A DNA stretch of 35,850 nucleotides from Promethearchaeota archaeon Loki_b31. GTDB lineage: Archaea; Asgardarchaeota; Lokiarchaeia; Sigyniarchaeales; SOKP01. The stretch covers positions 1 through 35,850 of the forward strand of contig NJBI01000036.1 of NCBI GenBank assembly GCA_005222975.1, in the 5' to 3' direction. The notes beneath the pieces were generated by a model. That model had not been told where the DNA came from. It searched no databases and saw only the letters and a program-made list of their open reading frames with translations. Numbering within the stretch: position 1 is the first letter of the stretch; every line of letters begins with the position of its first letter. Of the stretch, positions 1 through 7,782 are shown piece after piece. Both the position numbers and the translations under genes were made by a program.

Positions 1-45
1 GGAAAAAGCCGTTCGAGCATAATCAATTAACCATACATCTTTCAC
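1..45 (-). CDS. Thiolase (acetyl-CoA acyltransferase-like), 5' end only, cut by window edge
   Basis: Only the first 15 codons are inside the window, read leftward from a GTG at 45-43 and preceded by a strong Shine-Dalgarno (GGAGTGAT). They give VKDVWLIDYARTAFS, the typical thiolase N-terminus. The same opening recurs at 20777 (MNLKEVWLIDYARTPFS) and 21769 (LKEVWLIDYARTAFS), so this is one of three related thiolase starts in the window. The intact ribosome site suggests a live gene, but whether the rest is complete cannot be seen. Thiolases of this type condense or cleave acyl-CoA in beta-oxidation or acetoacetyl-CoA formation. Confidence 0.75.
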   Translation of the reverse strand, partial: MKDVWLIDYARTAFS

Positions 46-89
46 ACTAATCACTCCTAAAATTTTGAGTTTTATTAAGTAAATAATTT

Positions 90-126
90 CTTGAGTTACT
101 AAGTTATCATTATTTATCAATTTTTC
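90..126 (+). repeat. Left terminal inverted repeat of the insertion sequence
   Basis: This 37-bp arm starts CTTGAGTTACTAAG and pairs with the reverse complement of 2155-2191 with one mismatch. It is long for a family whose ends are usually much shorter, but the near-perfect match across 2 kb leaves little doubt that it is an element end. Confidence 0.85.
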
Positions 127-260
127 GCGTTATCTCTTGAATTTATTACATCGACATAATTTTTTCTATCTTTTTCCTGTTAATTCTTTAATTTTAATAT
201 TAATTCACATCATTTTCTTCCGAAACAAGAATATGTCGGGTATTTTAAATAATCCTCCGT

Positions 261-338
261 GTAGTGCCTAGAATATCTTATAACTGAATGCTTGTAAATT
301 CAATAGTTACAGCAGAGTTTATAAATCAGTAGTGCCTA
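261..338. repeat. Two direct copies of GTAGTGCCTA ahead of the transposase gene
   Basis: The decamer GTAGTGCCTA occurs at 261-270 and 329-338, and a third same-orientation copy lies just after the gene at 2096-2105. All three sit inside the insertion sequence but outside the coding region. They could be transposase-binding or regulatory sites; nothing in the sequence proves a function. Confidence 0.4.
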
Positions 339-347
339 TTCTATAAT

Positions 348-2054
348 ATGGCATTTCTTGTAAAAAAAGTGATCGATGGAAAAGTCTATCTCTACCTTCG
401 ACATAACCACAGGGTCAAAGGTAAGGTCAAGACTGCCTGGCAGGTATATTTAGGTCCCGAAGAAAAGTTCAAAACCCACGCAAAGATTGTCAAATGCGAC
501 ATTAAGACTGAGACGATCGAATTTGGCCTTATCGCTGCCTTACTGCATGTTGCTGAAAAGCTGGAACTGGTGGATATCATTAATCAAGCCACGAACAAAC
601 GGGAGCAAGGATTTAGCGTGGGGGGGCATCTTCTCTTTGCAGCACTCAACAGGTGTGTTCAGCCAGCATCCAAGAGTCAATTGAAGGATTGGATCGATTC
701 CACTATTTTACGGAAGATTCACTCAAATATCAAGGTTGATTTGGATTCTCGAGCCTATTGGACGCATTTTCGTTATCTTTCCGACGAGGTTATAGAAGTC
801 ATCGAGAATAAACTTGTACGTGCCATCAGAGACACATTTGGAGTCCAATTAAACGAGCTCTCGTTCGATCCCACGAATTTTTTTACATATATTAAACCCC
901 ATAAACCCAATCAGACACTCCCTAATCATGGTTACTCGAAAGAAGGGCGTTTCACGCTCAATATCGTTAACATGTCGCTGTTCTGTGCGTTGGATGGGGG
1001 GATACCATTATTTCACTTGGTATATCCCGGTAACATGCAAGATGCTTCCCACTTCAAGGAGATGGCATTACCACGGTTGAAACGGCGTTTAAAAGAGCAA
1101 AATGTGTCACTCGCCAATGTGACGCTGATTTTTGATAAGGGTAACCTTTCACCGGAGGGATTTGCCCTTATAGACAACTGGAAATGCGATTATATTTGCT
1201 CAGACCGTCCATCCACCCATAAAAACTTATTGACCATCCCTCCAGAGGAGTTCGAGCTACATGTGTTACCGAATGGGAACGAAGTAGGCGTTAAAGATTT
1301 CCACCTAAACAAGTACGGCAAGATCAGGCGATTCGTAGCGGTTTACAACCCTAACGAGAAAAAATGGAACCTTGAGAATTTCAAAGCGAAGATACGGAAA
1401 AAAATCGCCGAGATCGAGGGGTATTTTAAGACTCGCCTTGTATATGCACCTGGGGAAAAGCGGAAAGGACAGGGAGACAAGTGGCGGATTCGGACAGAAG
1501 TTGAGAAAAAGATTAAAGCGATGATTGGGGGAGACCCGTTTGCGAAGGTGATTGTCGCCGCGGTTGAAGGCCCTGCTAAGTTGCAAGTAGCACGAGGCGG
1601 TCGGTTTGAGCTTAAAATATCAACGAACCCTGAGGCATTCAAGAAGGCAGCCTTAACACTCGGTAAATCGTTTTTGATGACAAGTCGGGAAACCCTTAGC
1701 GCAGATGAGGTAGTTTGGGCATATCGTCAGCAATATCTCGTTGAGCGTGCCTTTAAATGGTTGAAGAACTCTGAATTCTTGAGCATTCGACCCATGTACC
1801 ATCGTGTAGATTCAAGCATCCGTGGTCACGTGTTCGTTTGTTATCTAGGGTTGGTCTTATTGTCGTTATTGGTGCGTGAAATCGTCCAACTTGGCGTGCC
1901 TATAAGTATTAATAAAGCAATCAAGCACCTTAAAGAAATCAGGATGACTCGGATTAAGATTTCAGGCAAAAGCGAGCCGCTTGAAAATATCGATGAGATG
2001 AGCCAAGAAGCTAAAGAATTATACGAAATACTCAAGTTAGACCGCTATTTATAG
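348..2054 (+). CDS. IS1634/IS4-type DDE transposase
   Basis: This 568-aa transposase of the DDE_Tnp_1 (IS4/IS1634-like) superfamily carries out cut-and-paste movement of the surrounding element. The catalytic triad is readable: D174 in LSFDPTNFF, D263 in LIFDKGN, and E466 in QQYLVERAFKWLKN, the Y-x-R/E-type C-terminal signature. The N-terminal ~130 residues would hold the end-binding part. A long insert between the second D and the E carries a basic stretch (about 340-400). The ATG follows a TATA-rich leader with no ribosome site, consistent with leaderless translation. The reading frame is unbroken and the ends are intact, so the gene may be active. Confidence 0.92.
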   Translation: MAFLVKKVIDGKVYLYLRHNHRVKGKVKTAWQVYLGPEEKFKTHAKIVKCDIKTETIEFGLIAALLHVAEKLELVDIINQATNKREQGFSVGGHLLFAALNRCVQPASKSQLKDWIDSTILRKIHSNIKVDLDSRAYWTHFRYLSDEVIEVIENKLVRAIRDTFGVQLNELSFDPTNFFTYIKPHKPNQTLPNHGYSKEGRFTLNIVNMSLFCALDGGIPLFHLVYPGNMQDASHFKEMALPRLKRRLKEQNVSLANVTLIFDKGNLSPEGFALIDNWKCDYICSDRPSTHKNLLTIPPEEFELHVLPNGNEVGVKDFHLNKYGKIRRFVAVYNPNEKKWNLENFKAKIRKKIAEIEGYFKTRLVYAPGEKRKGQGDKWRIRTEVEKKIKAMIGGDPFAKVIVAAVEGPAKLQVARGGRFELKISTNPEAFKKAALTLGKSFLMTSRETLSADEVVWAYRQQYLVERAFKWLKNSEFLSIRPMYHRVDSSIRGHVFVCYLGLVLLSLLVREIVQLGVPISINKAIKHLKEIRMTRIKISGKSEPLENIDEMSQEAKELYEILKLDRYL

Positions 2055-2154
2055 TGGAGTTAACGCAGGACGCGTGGTTTTTTTTCCAAATTTTTGTAGT
2101 GCCTAACCCAGAATTTGATCCCCCGTAGGTTAACTTTTTCGTGGTTTTAGGGGT

Positions 2155-2191
2155 GAAAAATTGATAAGTAATGATAACTTAGTAACTCAAG
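2155..2191 (-). repeat. Right terminal inverted repeat of the insertion sequence
   Basis: This is the partner of 90-126, matching at 36 of 37 positions in inverted orientation. It is followed at once by AATTT (2192-2196), which also precedes the left end. Confidence 0.85.
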
Positions 2192-2288
2192 AATTTAAAA
2201 ATGTATAAAATTTAAAATTTTATTAATTTGTACTTAAATAATTGTCTAATCATGGTAAATAGTCAATTTAGGTTGAAAGCAGTATTAT

Positions 2289-2372
2289 GACAAAGTAAAG
2301 AATATCGTTATGCTTGGATTTGGGGATATGGGTAAAGGAATTGCCCAAGTTTGCTAAATGGCGGCGTATTAA
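2289..2372 (+). pseudogene. Fragment of 3-hydroxyacyl-CoA dehydrogenase N-terminus
   Basis: Frame 2289-2354 reads DKVKNIVMLGFGDMGKGIAQ followed by VC. This is the dinucleotide-binding opening of 3-hydroxyacyl-CoA dehydrogenases (GxGxMGxGIAQ). A TAA stop at 2355 falls where the family continues with a small residue, then MAAY follows and a second stop at 2370. Nothing of the remaining ~270 residues is recognisable downstream. The upstream frame is closed by TGA at 2274. The motif is far too specific for chance, so this is a gene remnant, one of several beta-oxidation remnants in the window. Confidence 0.7.
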
Positions 2373-2596
2373 AAACTGATAAATTCGTAGGAATGGTTTG
2401 AGATTACATTAAAATTTTCTTTTTCAATTAAATTTAGGTTAAAATAAATTAAAAAATAGATAATGCTTATCTTCCTTTAAACTTTGGATATTTTTTGAGA
2501 TTGTAATATTTATTTCTTCTTTAAAAATTAAATTTACTTCTGAATAATCGAGAATATTAGATAAAAAAAAAATAAAAAAGTTATATTTTAATTAGT
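2373..2596. other. AT-rich intergenic stretch with a short perfect palindrome
   Basis: No coding frame is convincing here. The only structure seen is AGATAA-TGC-TTATCT at 2458-2472. It lies about 125 bases beyond the stop of the leftward binding-protein gene and could be part of its 3' end, but no T-run follows directly. Confidence 0.35.
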
Positions 2597-4909
2597 TTAT
2601 TTTTTAGTATTTCTATAGTTTTTCCTTTTGCGTCTAATTATCAGTATGGTTGCTACCCCTATCACTGCTACTCCGCTAATAACCAAAATTAAAATAATCA
2701 GCTCGACTGGAATTGCTTCTGGAGCAGTAGGACTATATTTCACTAAATCAAAATGCAATATGTAATTCCAATCCCAACCAGTGTCCCAATCTTTATCCAC
2801 TGCGCGTCCTATTAAATCGTTTCCTAAATAGAGCATTGGATATTGTTCATTTTGAGCCCAATCTGCCAATTCACTATAGTACTGTTCCCTTCCAGTGGAG
2901 TTTTGGAACCAAAGTTTGGCAATCAAACCATCACAAGTAGCATTGTAATTAAAACCCATATTGGCACCCCCTTTATAGGGAAATGCGTAAGGATATGAAT
3001 TGTAATCTGCTATGTATCTAGTATAAGGTATATATGGAAAGGTAGCACCCGCCGGAGTTCGCTCAATAATGCCCGTGCTTTGATAATACGCTTGAATGTA
3101 TCCAAGATCATTAATCCGGTCGTGAAAAGGTTTAATTGCAAATCCATCGTTGGATAATAAAGGCAGTTGACCTGCTAATATTGCAGGATAGGTACCGATT
3201 AAATCTTCGGTAGCATCTATGGAACACCCAATATCAGCAAGAGCGGATATTAACATAGAATAAGATTCAAGATGGGCGCCATCGTAATGATGCTCAAATG
3301 TGTAGAGGGGATTACTCCCTGCTACAGTGTTCCAATCGTCTGTTGTACTAGTCAAACCACGAGAAGCACAAATTGAACCCCAGACTGGATGATCTAGAAG
3401 GGTTTGTCGCGCTATAGTGAGATCTCTAGAAGGTAAAGTTACAGATGGGTCATAATATTCGTGAGTAGTTGCCACTAATCCCCCAGAACGCACTAACCGG
3501 CCTCCAAATAATGCCAAATATGTATCATAGTCATAAGCGTAAGAAAGCGCTTTTCTAAAGGCGCGATCAACTCCATGTACAGGCTTTAGAGTTCCATTTG
3601 CTTCCTTAAAATTAGTGGAGGTTAAAATTCCCCATTGAGTTAAATTGAAACCTACATCATACCAATACCGCAAATAGGTCTCATCAGCACAATTTAAAAC
3701 GATAACTTCCCCGTAATTTTCCTGACCCATATCTACATATTCTATGTTAGGAGCGGTAGCTATATCACTATAACCAAGCGGTTCCCAGGAATGATCATAG
3801 GCAAAGTCAATATCGCCTGTCACCAGCGCGGTGGTCCTTGCGTTATATCCTGATTCGTCATGACTAAAAGTGACTACTGCCACACTTGAAACTTTATGCC
3901 ACCCTTTAGCCTGTTGAGCTGAAGAGTTCCACCAATTATCAAATCTTGTCATTGTACCTGTATCTATAGAAAAATTATCAAACATATAGGGCCCCGTACC
4001 GATTAAATGTCCAGGGAAAGGAGATGTTGCGTTATTTTGTGGAAAGCTTGGGTGATCTCCATATCCAAAGATAGGAACATCAAAATAGTCTTCATAAGAT
4101 GCCATGGAGATCATTCTCATAAACGCATTTGATAAATACTGTGGGCCAGTACTCCAATCATTAAAGAATACTCTAACCGTTCCTCCTGATTGCTTGTTAT
4201 CCAGTATGGTTATGTTTGTAAACCGAGGAAAACGATTATAACCAAATGGTATATCATATGCAAAACTAGTTCCGAATCCAGGATATTCACTAAGATATCC
4301 AATTATTCCGTAACCAGGAATGAAAGGGCCTAGGGGTCCCCGTAATTTTGTTACGTTCCAAGACGCAGTCGCGTAATCATCCCAATCACTTAAACTCATC
4401 CAATAAAGCCCTCTGTTATTAGTCACAGCTGAATCAGGTGAAGCACCAAGACAAAAATTTATACTTCCCAAGGTGTACATGTGCCGATCAATATTCCACT
4501 TTGCCACTGTCGCGTTCCAATCTGAGCCATCGTGAAACTTAACATTATCTCTGAGAGTAATATCCATATAATCAACTCCATCATAGTTCATAAAACCTGC
4601 AGCGTTCATTTCATCTGGTCGTTCATGCATTGTCCAATTGGCTGCAAGTAATGGTACTGAATTATCGTACTCTCCAGTTTCCGCAGAATAAGGCAACTCA
4701 AACAATCCTTCAAGAGCGTTATACCTGAAATAATCGCCAGTACTTGCTCCAAAACAAGGACCATCCCAATTACCTATGGGGGCCGGTCCGACAGCTCCTA
4801 CAGTAAAATTAGGTATCGTTCCTTGAGCTTTAACATCGAAAGGTAGAATTGGAAATACCATAGAAATAATAAATAGAAAAAAAATTAATTTTTTTGACCA
4901 TTTTCTCAT
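2597..4909 (-). CDS. ABC transporter peptide-binding protein (SBP family 5), membrane-anchored
   Basis: This 770-aa extracellular solute-binding protein belongs to the oligopeptide/dipeptide/nickel class (SBP_bac_5). Residues 1-29 form a signal peptide (RKWSKK, a hydrophobic core, then VKAQG) and there is no lipobox cysteine. The long middle part is the two-lobed ligand domain, rich in aromatic residues, with family wording such as the LIGTGPYMFDNF region and the VDRAFRKALSYAYDYD region. Residues ~733-758 form a C-terminal membrane helix followed by RRKRKN, which would hold the protein on the outer face, as is common in archaea. The gene is divergent from the permease/ATPase operon, sharing the 145-bp promoter gap, so it almost certainly feeds that importer. 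GGAG stands 10 bases before the ATG. Confidence 0.9.
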   Translation of the reverse strand: MRKWSKKLIFFLFIISMVFPILPFDVKAQGTIPNFTVGAVGPAPIGNWDGPCFGASTGDYFRYNALEGLFELPYSAETGEYDNSVPLLAANWTMHERPDEMNAAGFMNYDGVDYMDITLRDNVKFHDGSDWNATVAKWNIDRHMYTLGSINFCLGASPDSAVTNNRGLYWMSLSDWDDYATASWNVTKLRGPLGPFIPGYGIIGYLSEYPGFGTSFAYDIPFGYNRFPRFTNITILDNKQSGGTVRVFFNDWSTGPQYLSNAFMRMISMASYEDYFDVPIFGYGDHPSFPQNNATSPFPGHLIGTGPYMFDNFSIDTGTMTRFDNWWNSSAQQAKGWHKVSSVAVVTFSHDESGYNARTTALVTGDIDFAYDHSWEPLGYSDIATAPNIEYVDMGQENYGEVIVLNCADETYLRYWYDVGFNLTQWGILTSTNFKEANGTLKPVHGVDRAFRKALSYAYDYDTYLALFGGRLVRSGGLVATTHEYYDPSVTLPSRDLTIARQTLLDHPVWGSICASRGLTSTTDDWNTVAGSNPLYTFEHHYDGAHLESYSMLISALADIGCSIDATEDLIGTYPAILAGQLPLLSNDGFAIKPFHDRINDLGYIQAYYQSTGIIERTPAGATFPYIPYTRYIADYNSYPYAFPYKGGANMGFNYNATCDGLIAKLWFQNSTGREQYYSELADWAQNEQYPMLYLGNDLIGRAVDKDWDTGWDWNYILHFDLVKYSPTAPEAIPVELIILILVISGVAVIGVATILIIRRKRKNYRNTKK

Positions 4910-5054
4910 TTTTACTATACTCCTTATTGTTTTTGTTAATTTAGTATTCGAATTTTTTGTTAAATTTTTGTTATAAGTTAATTTACGATGTAAATTTATT
5001 TAAAGCTTGTGGAATTATATATTTTTTTGAATCAAATTTAAAAAATCTCGATTT
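4910..5054. promoter_or_regulatory. Divergent promoter region of the peptide ABC transporter
   Basis: This 145-bp, very AT-rich gap lies between the leftward binding protein and the rightward membrane/permease/ATPase genes. Several TATA-like stretches are present (for example around 5018-5030). I see no clear operator palindrome. Confidence 0.45.
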
Positions 5055-5597
5055 ATGATAATGTTGCAAGACGAGGAACCTCGATTTAGAACTAACAATA
5101 ACGAGAAGAAAGGTAATATAAAAATCGATTTTGGCCGTCAAGGTGGGTTTTTTTTAGCTTATACAATTGTATTACTAGGATATTATGGTATTGTTGCTAA
5201 TATCGTTATGGTTAATCAGTGGATCTCTCTTACGACACAAACTTGGATAAGCTTTACTGAAATGGAAAGAACGGTGTTATTTTGGACATTTGAAGCGTAT
5301 GTAGATACATTCTTTTTGCCTTTAATATTATTATTTATTACTTGTTTTTTATTAACATATAAGGAGGATATTCCGCACTACGGAATAAAAGCGTCAATCT
5401 GGCTTGTGCCTTTAATAATTGTTGAAGCTTTTATTTTTTATGCAATCATGTTTGGGTTTAGTCTGGAGCCATTTATTTTACAATTTGGAAATTGGAAGGG
5501 TTATTTACATATTATTATACTATTTGCGACTACGCTCTCTGGTGCTATCAGCGGTATGAAAGTTAAACAATTTATTAAATCAAAAAGAAATATATAG
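5055..5597 (+). CDS. Small integral membrane protein, first gene of the ABC operon
   Basis: I do not recognise the family. This 180-aa protein has a hydrophilic, charged N-terminus of about 30 residues and then about four membrane helices (roughly 31-52, 77-101, 112-133 and 148-166), ending in a basic tail. It lies 45 bases before the first permease and on the same strand, so it is very likely co-transcribed with the importer. It could be an accessory subunit, but there is no sequence motif for that. The same operon also contains two ATPases with extra membrane helices, so several additional membrane segments seem to belong to this transporter. Confidence 0.7.
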   Translation: MIMLQDEEPRFRTNNNEKKGNIKIDFGRQGGFFLAYTIVLLGYYGIVANIVMVNQWISLTTQTWISFTEMERTVLFWTFEAYVDTFFLPLILLFITCFLLTYKEDIPHYGIKASIWLVPLIIVEAFIFYAIMFGFSLEPFILQFGNWKGYLHIIILFATTLSGAISGMKVKQFIKSKRNI

Positions 5598-5642
5598 TAA
5601 AATACTTAAAGCAAATTCTTATTTGAAAAAAGGGAGTAAAAG

Positions 5643-6713
5643 ATGGCTAAACAACCAAAAAATATGATAAAATATATCATCAAACGGATATTAATGATGA
5701 TTCCGATGTTGTTTCTTGTTCTAGCAATCTCTTGGTTCTTATCGTATTTAATGGTTCAACAAAATTTAGTTAACCCGGTTGCCGGTAGATTGGGTGGTAC
5801 ACTCGATCCTGATGTTATTGAAGCAGAATTAAGGAGAATTGGATATTATGACCCTTGGTTCGTGCAGCTTGCTACATATTTTAAGAATTTCTTTACCGGA
5901 AATTGGGGTTCTTCTTATTTAATTGCACAGGATAAACCAGTAATAGATTTAATTTCGGAAATATTTCCAAGAACTATAGAATTAATGATAATCCCAATAA
6001 TACTAAGTCCTATTATCGCAGTTAAACTTGGAGTAGCTTCTGCTACCCATAAGGATAATATAAAAGATGTAGGTGTTAGAGCTGTTGCAATAATAGGAGC
6101 AGGATTCCCTATCTTTTGGATTGCTGACTTACTCCAACGCTTTTTTGGGTATTATATAAGTAATTTTACATATGGAAGCTTTGATATACCCGCTTTTTTC
6201 GGAAATACACCTGGATTAAAAAATCCTCCGCCATCTATAACAGGATTTCGGATCATTGATAGCATAATAGCTAACAACCAAGTTTATTTGTGGGATACAA
6301 TTGCACATTTGATACTTCCAGCTATATGTATAACTTTCGTCTCATTGGCGAGTATGACAAGACAAACGCGATCAAGCATGTTGGACGTTTTAAATCAAGA
6401 TTATATTAGAACTGCACGAGCTAAAGGTGTGGTAGAACAAGACGTAATAAATAAACACGCTATTCGTAATGCATTACTGCCTGTCAGTAATCTTATCGTA
6501 GCGGGTACGGCAACAGCGTTATTAGGCTCTTTTTTTATCGAAGTAGTTTTTAATTATAAAGGATATGGTTATTACATGGTCATTTCTATAATAACAGGAG
6601 ATTACCTAGTTACCCTTGGGCTCTTAGTATTTGCGACTATAATAATCCTTTCGGGGACTTTAATCGCAGATGTTTTATATACGATAATTGACCCGCGAAT
6701 AACATATACATAA
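5643..6713 (+). CDS. Peptide ABC transporter permease, DppB/OppB type
   Basis: This 356-aa membrane subunit has an N-terminal helix (ILMMIPMLFLVLAISWFLSY) followed by a soluble loop and five further helices of the BPD_transp_1 fold. The cytoplasmic EAA loop that contacts the ATPase is visible at about 257-281 (YIRTARAKGVVEQDVINKHA then IRNALLP). A loop of about 40 residues enriched in Phe, Gly and Pro lies between helices at 178-210. GGGAG stands six bases before the ATG. It pairs with the next gene to make the pore. Confidence 0.93.
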   Translation: MAKQPKNMIKYIIKRILMMIPMLFLVLAISWFLSYLMVQQNLVNPVAGRLGGTLDPDVIEAELRRIGYYDPWFVQLATYFKNFFTGNWGSSYLIAQDKPVIDLISEIFPRTIELMIIPIILSPIIAVKLGVASATHKDNIKDVGVRAVAIIGAGFPIFWIADLLQRFFGYYISNFTYGSFDIPAFFGNTPGLKNPPPSITGFRIIDSIIANNQVYLWDTIAHLILPAICITFVSLASMTRQTRSSMLDVLNQDYIRTARAKGVVEQDVINKHAIRNALLPVSNLIVAGTATALLGSFFIEVVFNYKGYGYYMVISIITGDYLVTLGLLVFATIIILSGTLIADVLYTIIDPRITYT

Positions 6714-6749
6714 CAAATAAAAATTGAGAGGTCGTTTAAGATATCAGAA

Positions 6750-7742
6750 TTGGCATTAAAAGGAGAACAACTAAAGGAGCATGTAGCATCGAAATCGTTA
6801 AGAAAAAAGAAATTTTTTCGTTTTTTAAAGTTTTATTTAATTCCTGGTTGGCGGGATCCCGAATTTTCTGCGCAAGAATATCAGATTGAAAAAATAAAAT
6901 CTAAAAGGAGATTGTTTCGACACCTTATTAAACATCTTACATTAATAGGGCTAATAATGATTTTATTTATTTTTGCGCTAGCCGTATTTGCACCTTGGAT
7001 TACTCCCTATCCATTACAAGACTTAGTAATACCACATGTTCCGCTTAATCCAGATCCTTATGCTCTCCCATCACCGGAACATCCGTTAGGGACAACATAT
7101 CATGGATATGATGTTTTAGCTAGAATTATTTGGGGCGCTAGAACTACAGTTTTTTCGTCGTTAATCCCCGTAGCAATATCCCTTGGATTAGGTCTTGCTA
7201 TAGGTATCTTTTCTGCTTATATCGGTGGAGTTATTGACTATCTCATAATGCGCTTTGTAGACTTATTCTATGCTTTTCCAACACTGATACTCATTATCAT
7301 TATTACTCCTATGGTTGGTAGCGATTTATTTACCACACTTATTGTTTACGGACTTCTTTTTATACCGTATAATATTAGGTTCATGCGATCACTTGTTTTT
7401 CAAATAAAGCAACTTGAATACGTTCAAGCAGCAAAAGTAGGTGGTGCGTCACGGTTTATTGTAATGTTTAAGCACATATTGCCAAATGCGGTATCTCCTA
7501 TGCTAATATCTTTTTTTGGAGGTGCCGCAGTAGCAATAATAGGTTTAGCAGGTCTTGCATTTATAGGATTTTCAGACAATACTGTAGCAAGCTGGGGTAT
7601 TGATATTTTATGGGCTCGAGGTAAATATAGTAATCTCGGTGCTGCTGTTTGGCCAGGATTGTTTATTGGAATTGCTGCCATAGGATATATACTTCTTGGA
7701 GATGGATTTCGAGATGCATTAGATCCACGATTAAAATTATAA
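6750..7742 (+). CDS. Peptide ABC transporter permease, DppC/OppC type
   Basis: This 330-aa permease has an N-terminal helix (about 65-87), the conserved PEHPLGTTYHGYDVLARIIWG segment split over 109-132, and an EAA loop at about 226-251 (VQAAKVGGASRFIVMFKHI then LPNAVSP). It is the partner of the preceding permease. The start is uncertain. The listed TTG at 6750 lies ~16 bases from the GAGAGGTCG ribosome-like site at 6726-6734, while an in-frame ATA at 6741 has ideal spacing. The first ~55 residues are charged and cytoplasmic, so the exact start hardly affects function. Confidence 0.92.
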   Translation: MALKGEQLKEHVASKSLRKKKFFRFLKFYLIPGWRDPEFSAQEYQIEKIKSKRRLFRHLIKHLTLIGLIMILFIFALAVFAPWITPYPLQDLVIPHVPLNPDPYALPSPEHPLGTTYHGYDVLARIIWGARTTVFSSLIPVAISLGLGLAIGIFSAYIGGVIDYLIMRFVDLFYAFPTLILIIIITPMVGSDLFTTLIVYGLLFIPYNIRFMRSLVFQIKQLEYVQAAKVGGASRFIVMFKHILPNAVSPMLISFFGGAAVAIIGLAGLAFIGFSDNTVASWGIDILWARGKYSNLGAAVWPGLFIGIAAIGYILLGDGFRDALDPRLKL

Positions 7743-7782
7743 AAAAGAGGGATAAAAAGTTTTAAATACAATATATCAAACT

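Larger units (their letters stand above)
90..2191 (+). mobile_element. Complete insertion sequence, IS1634/IS4-like, 2102 bp
   Basis: The element is bounded by 37-bp inverted repeats at 90-126 and 2155-2191 that match at 36 of 37 positions (mismatch at 113/2168). The pentamer AATTT lies directly outside both ends (85-89 and 2192-2196), a plausible target duplication, although it is weak evidence in such AT-rich DNA. A single DDE transposase gene fills the interior. Its codons are visibly more G+C-rich than neighbouring genes, which suggests recent arrival. It inserted in the gap between the thiolase start and the old hydroxyacyl-CoA dehydrogenase fragment, so no intact gene is broken. Confidence 0.85.

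Noticed and set aside
348..2054. Reading the DDE element as an inserted gene that disrupts another one
   Set aside because: Both flanks are non-coding: the thiolase promoter side on the left, and AT-rich DNA with an unrelated dead fragment on the right.
2458..2472. AGATAA-TGC-TTATCT palindrome as an operator or terminator
   Set aside because: It is 125 bases from the nearest stop, without a following T-run, and its arms are short and AT-rich.
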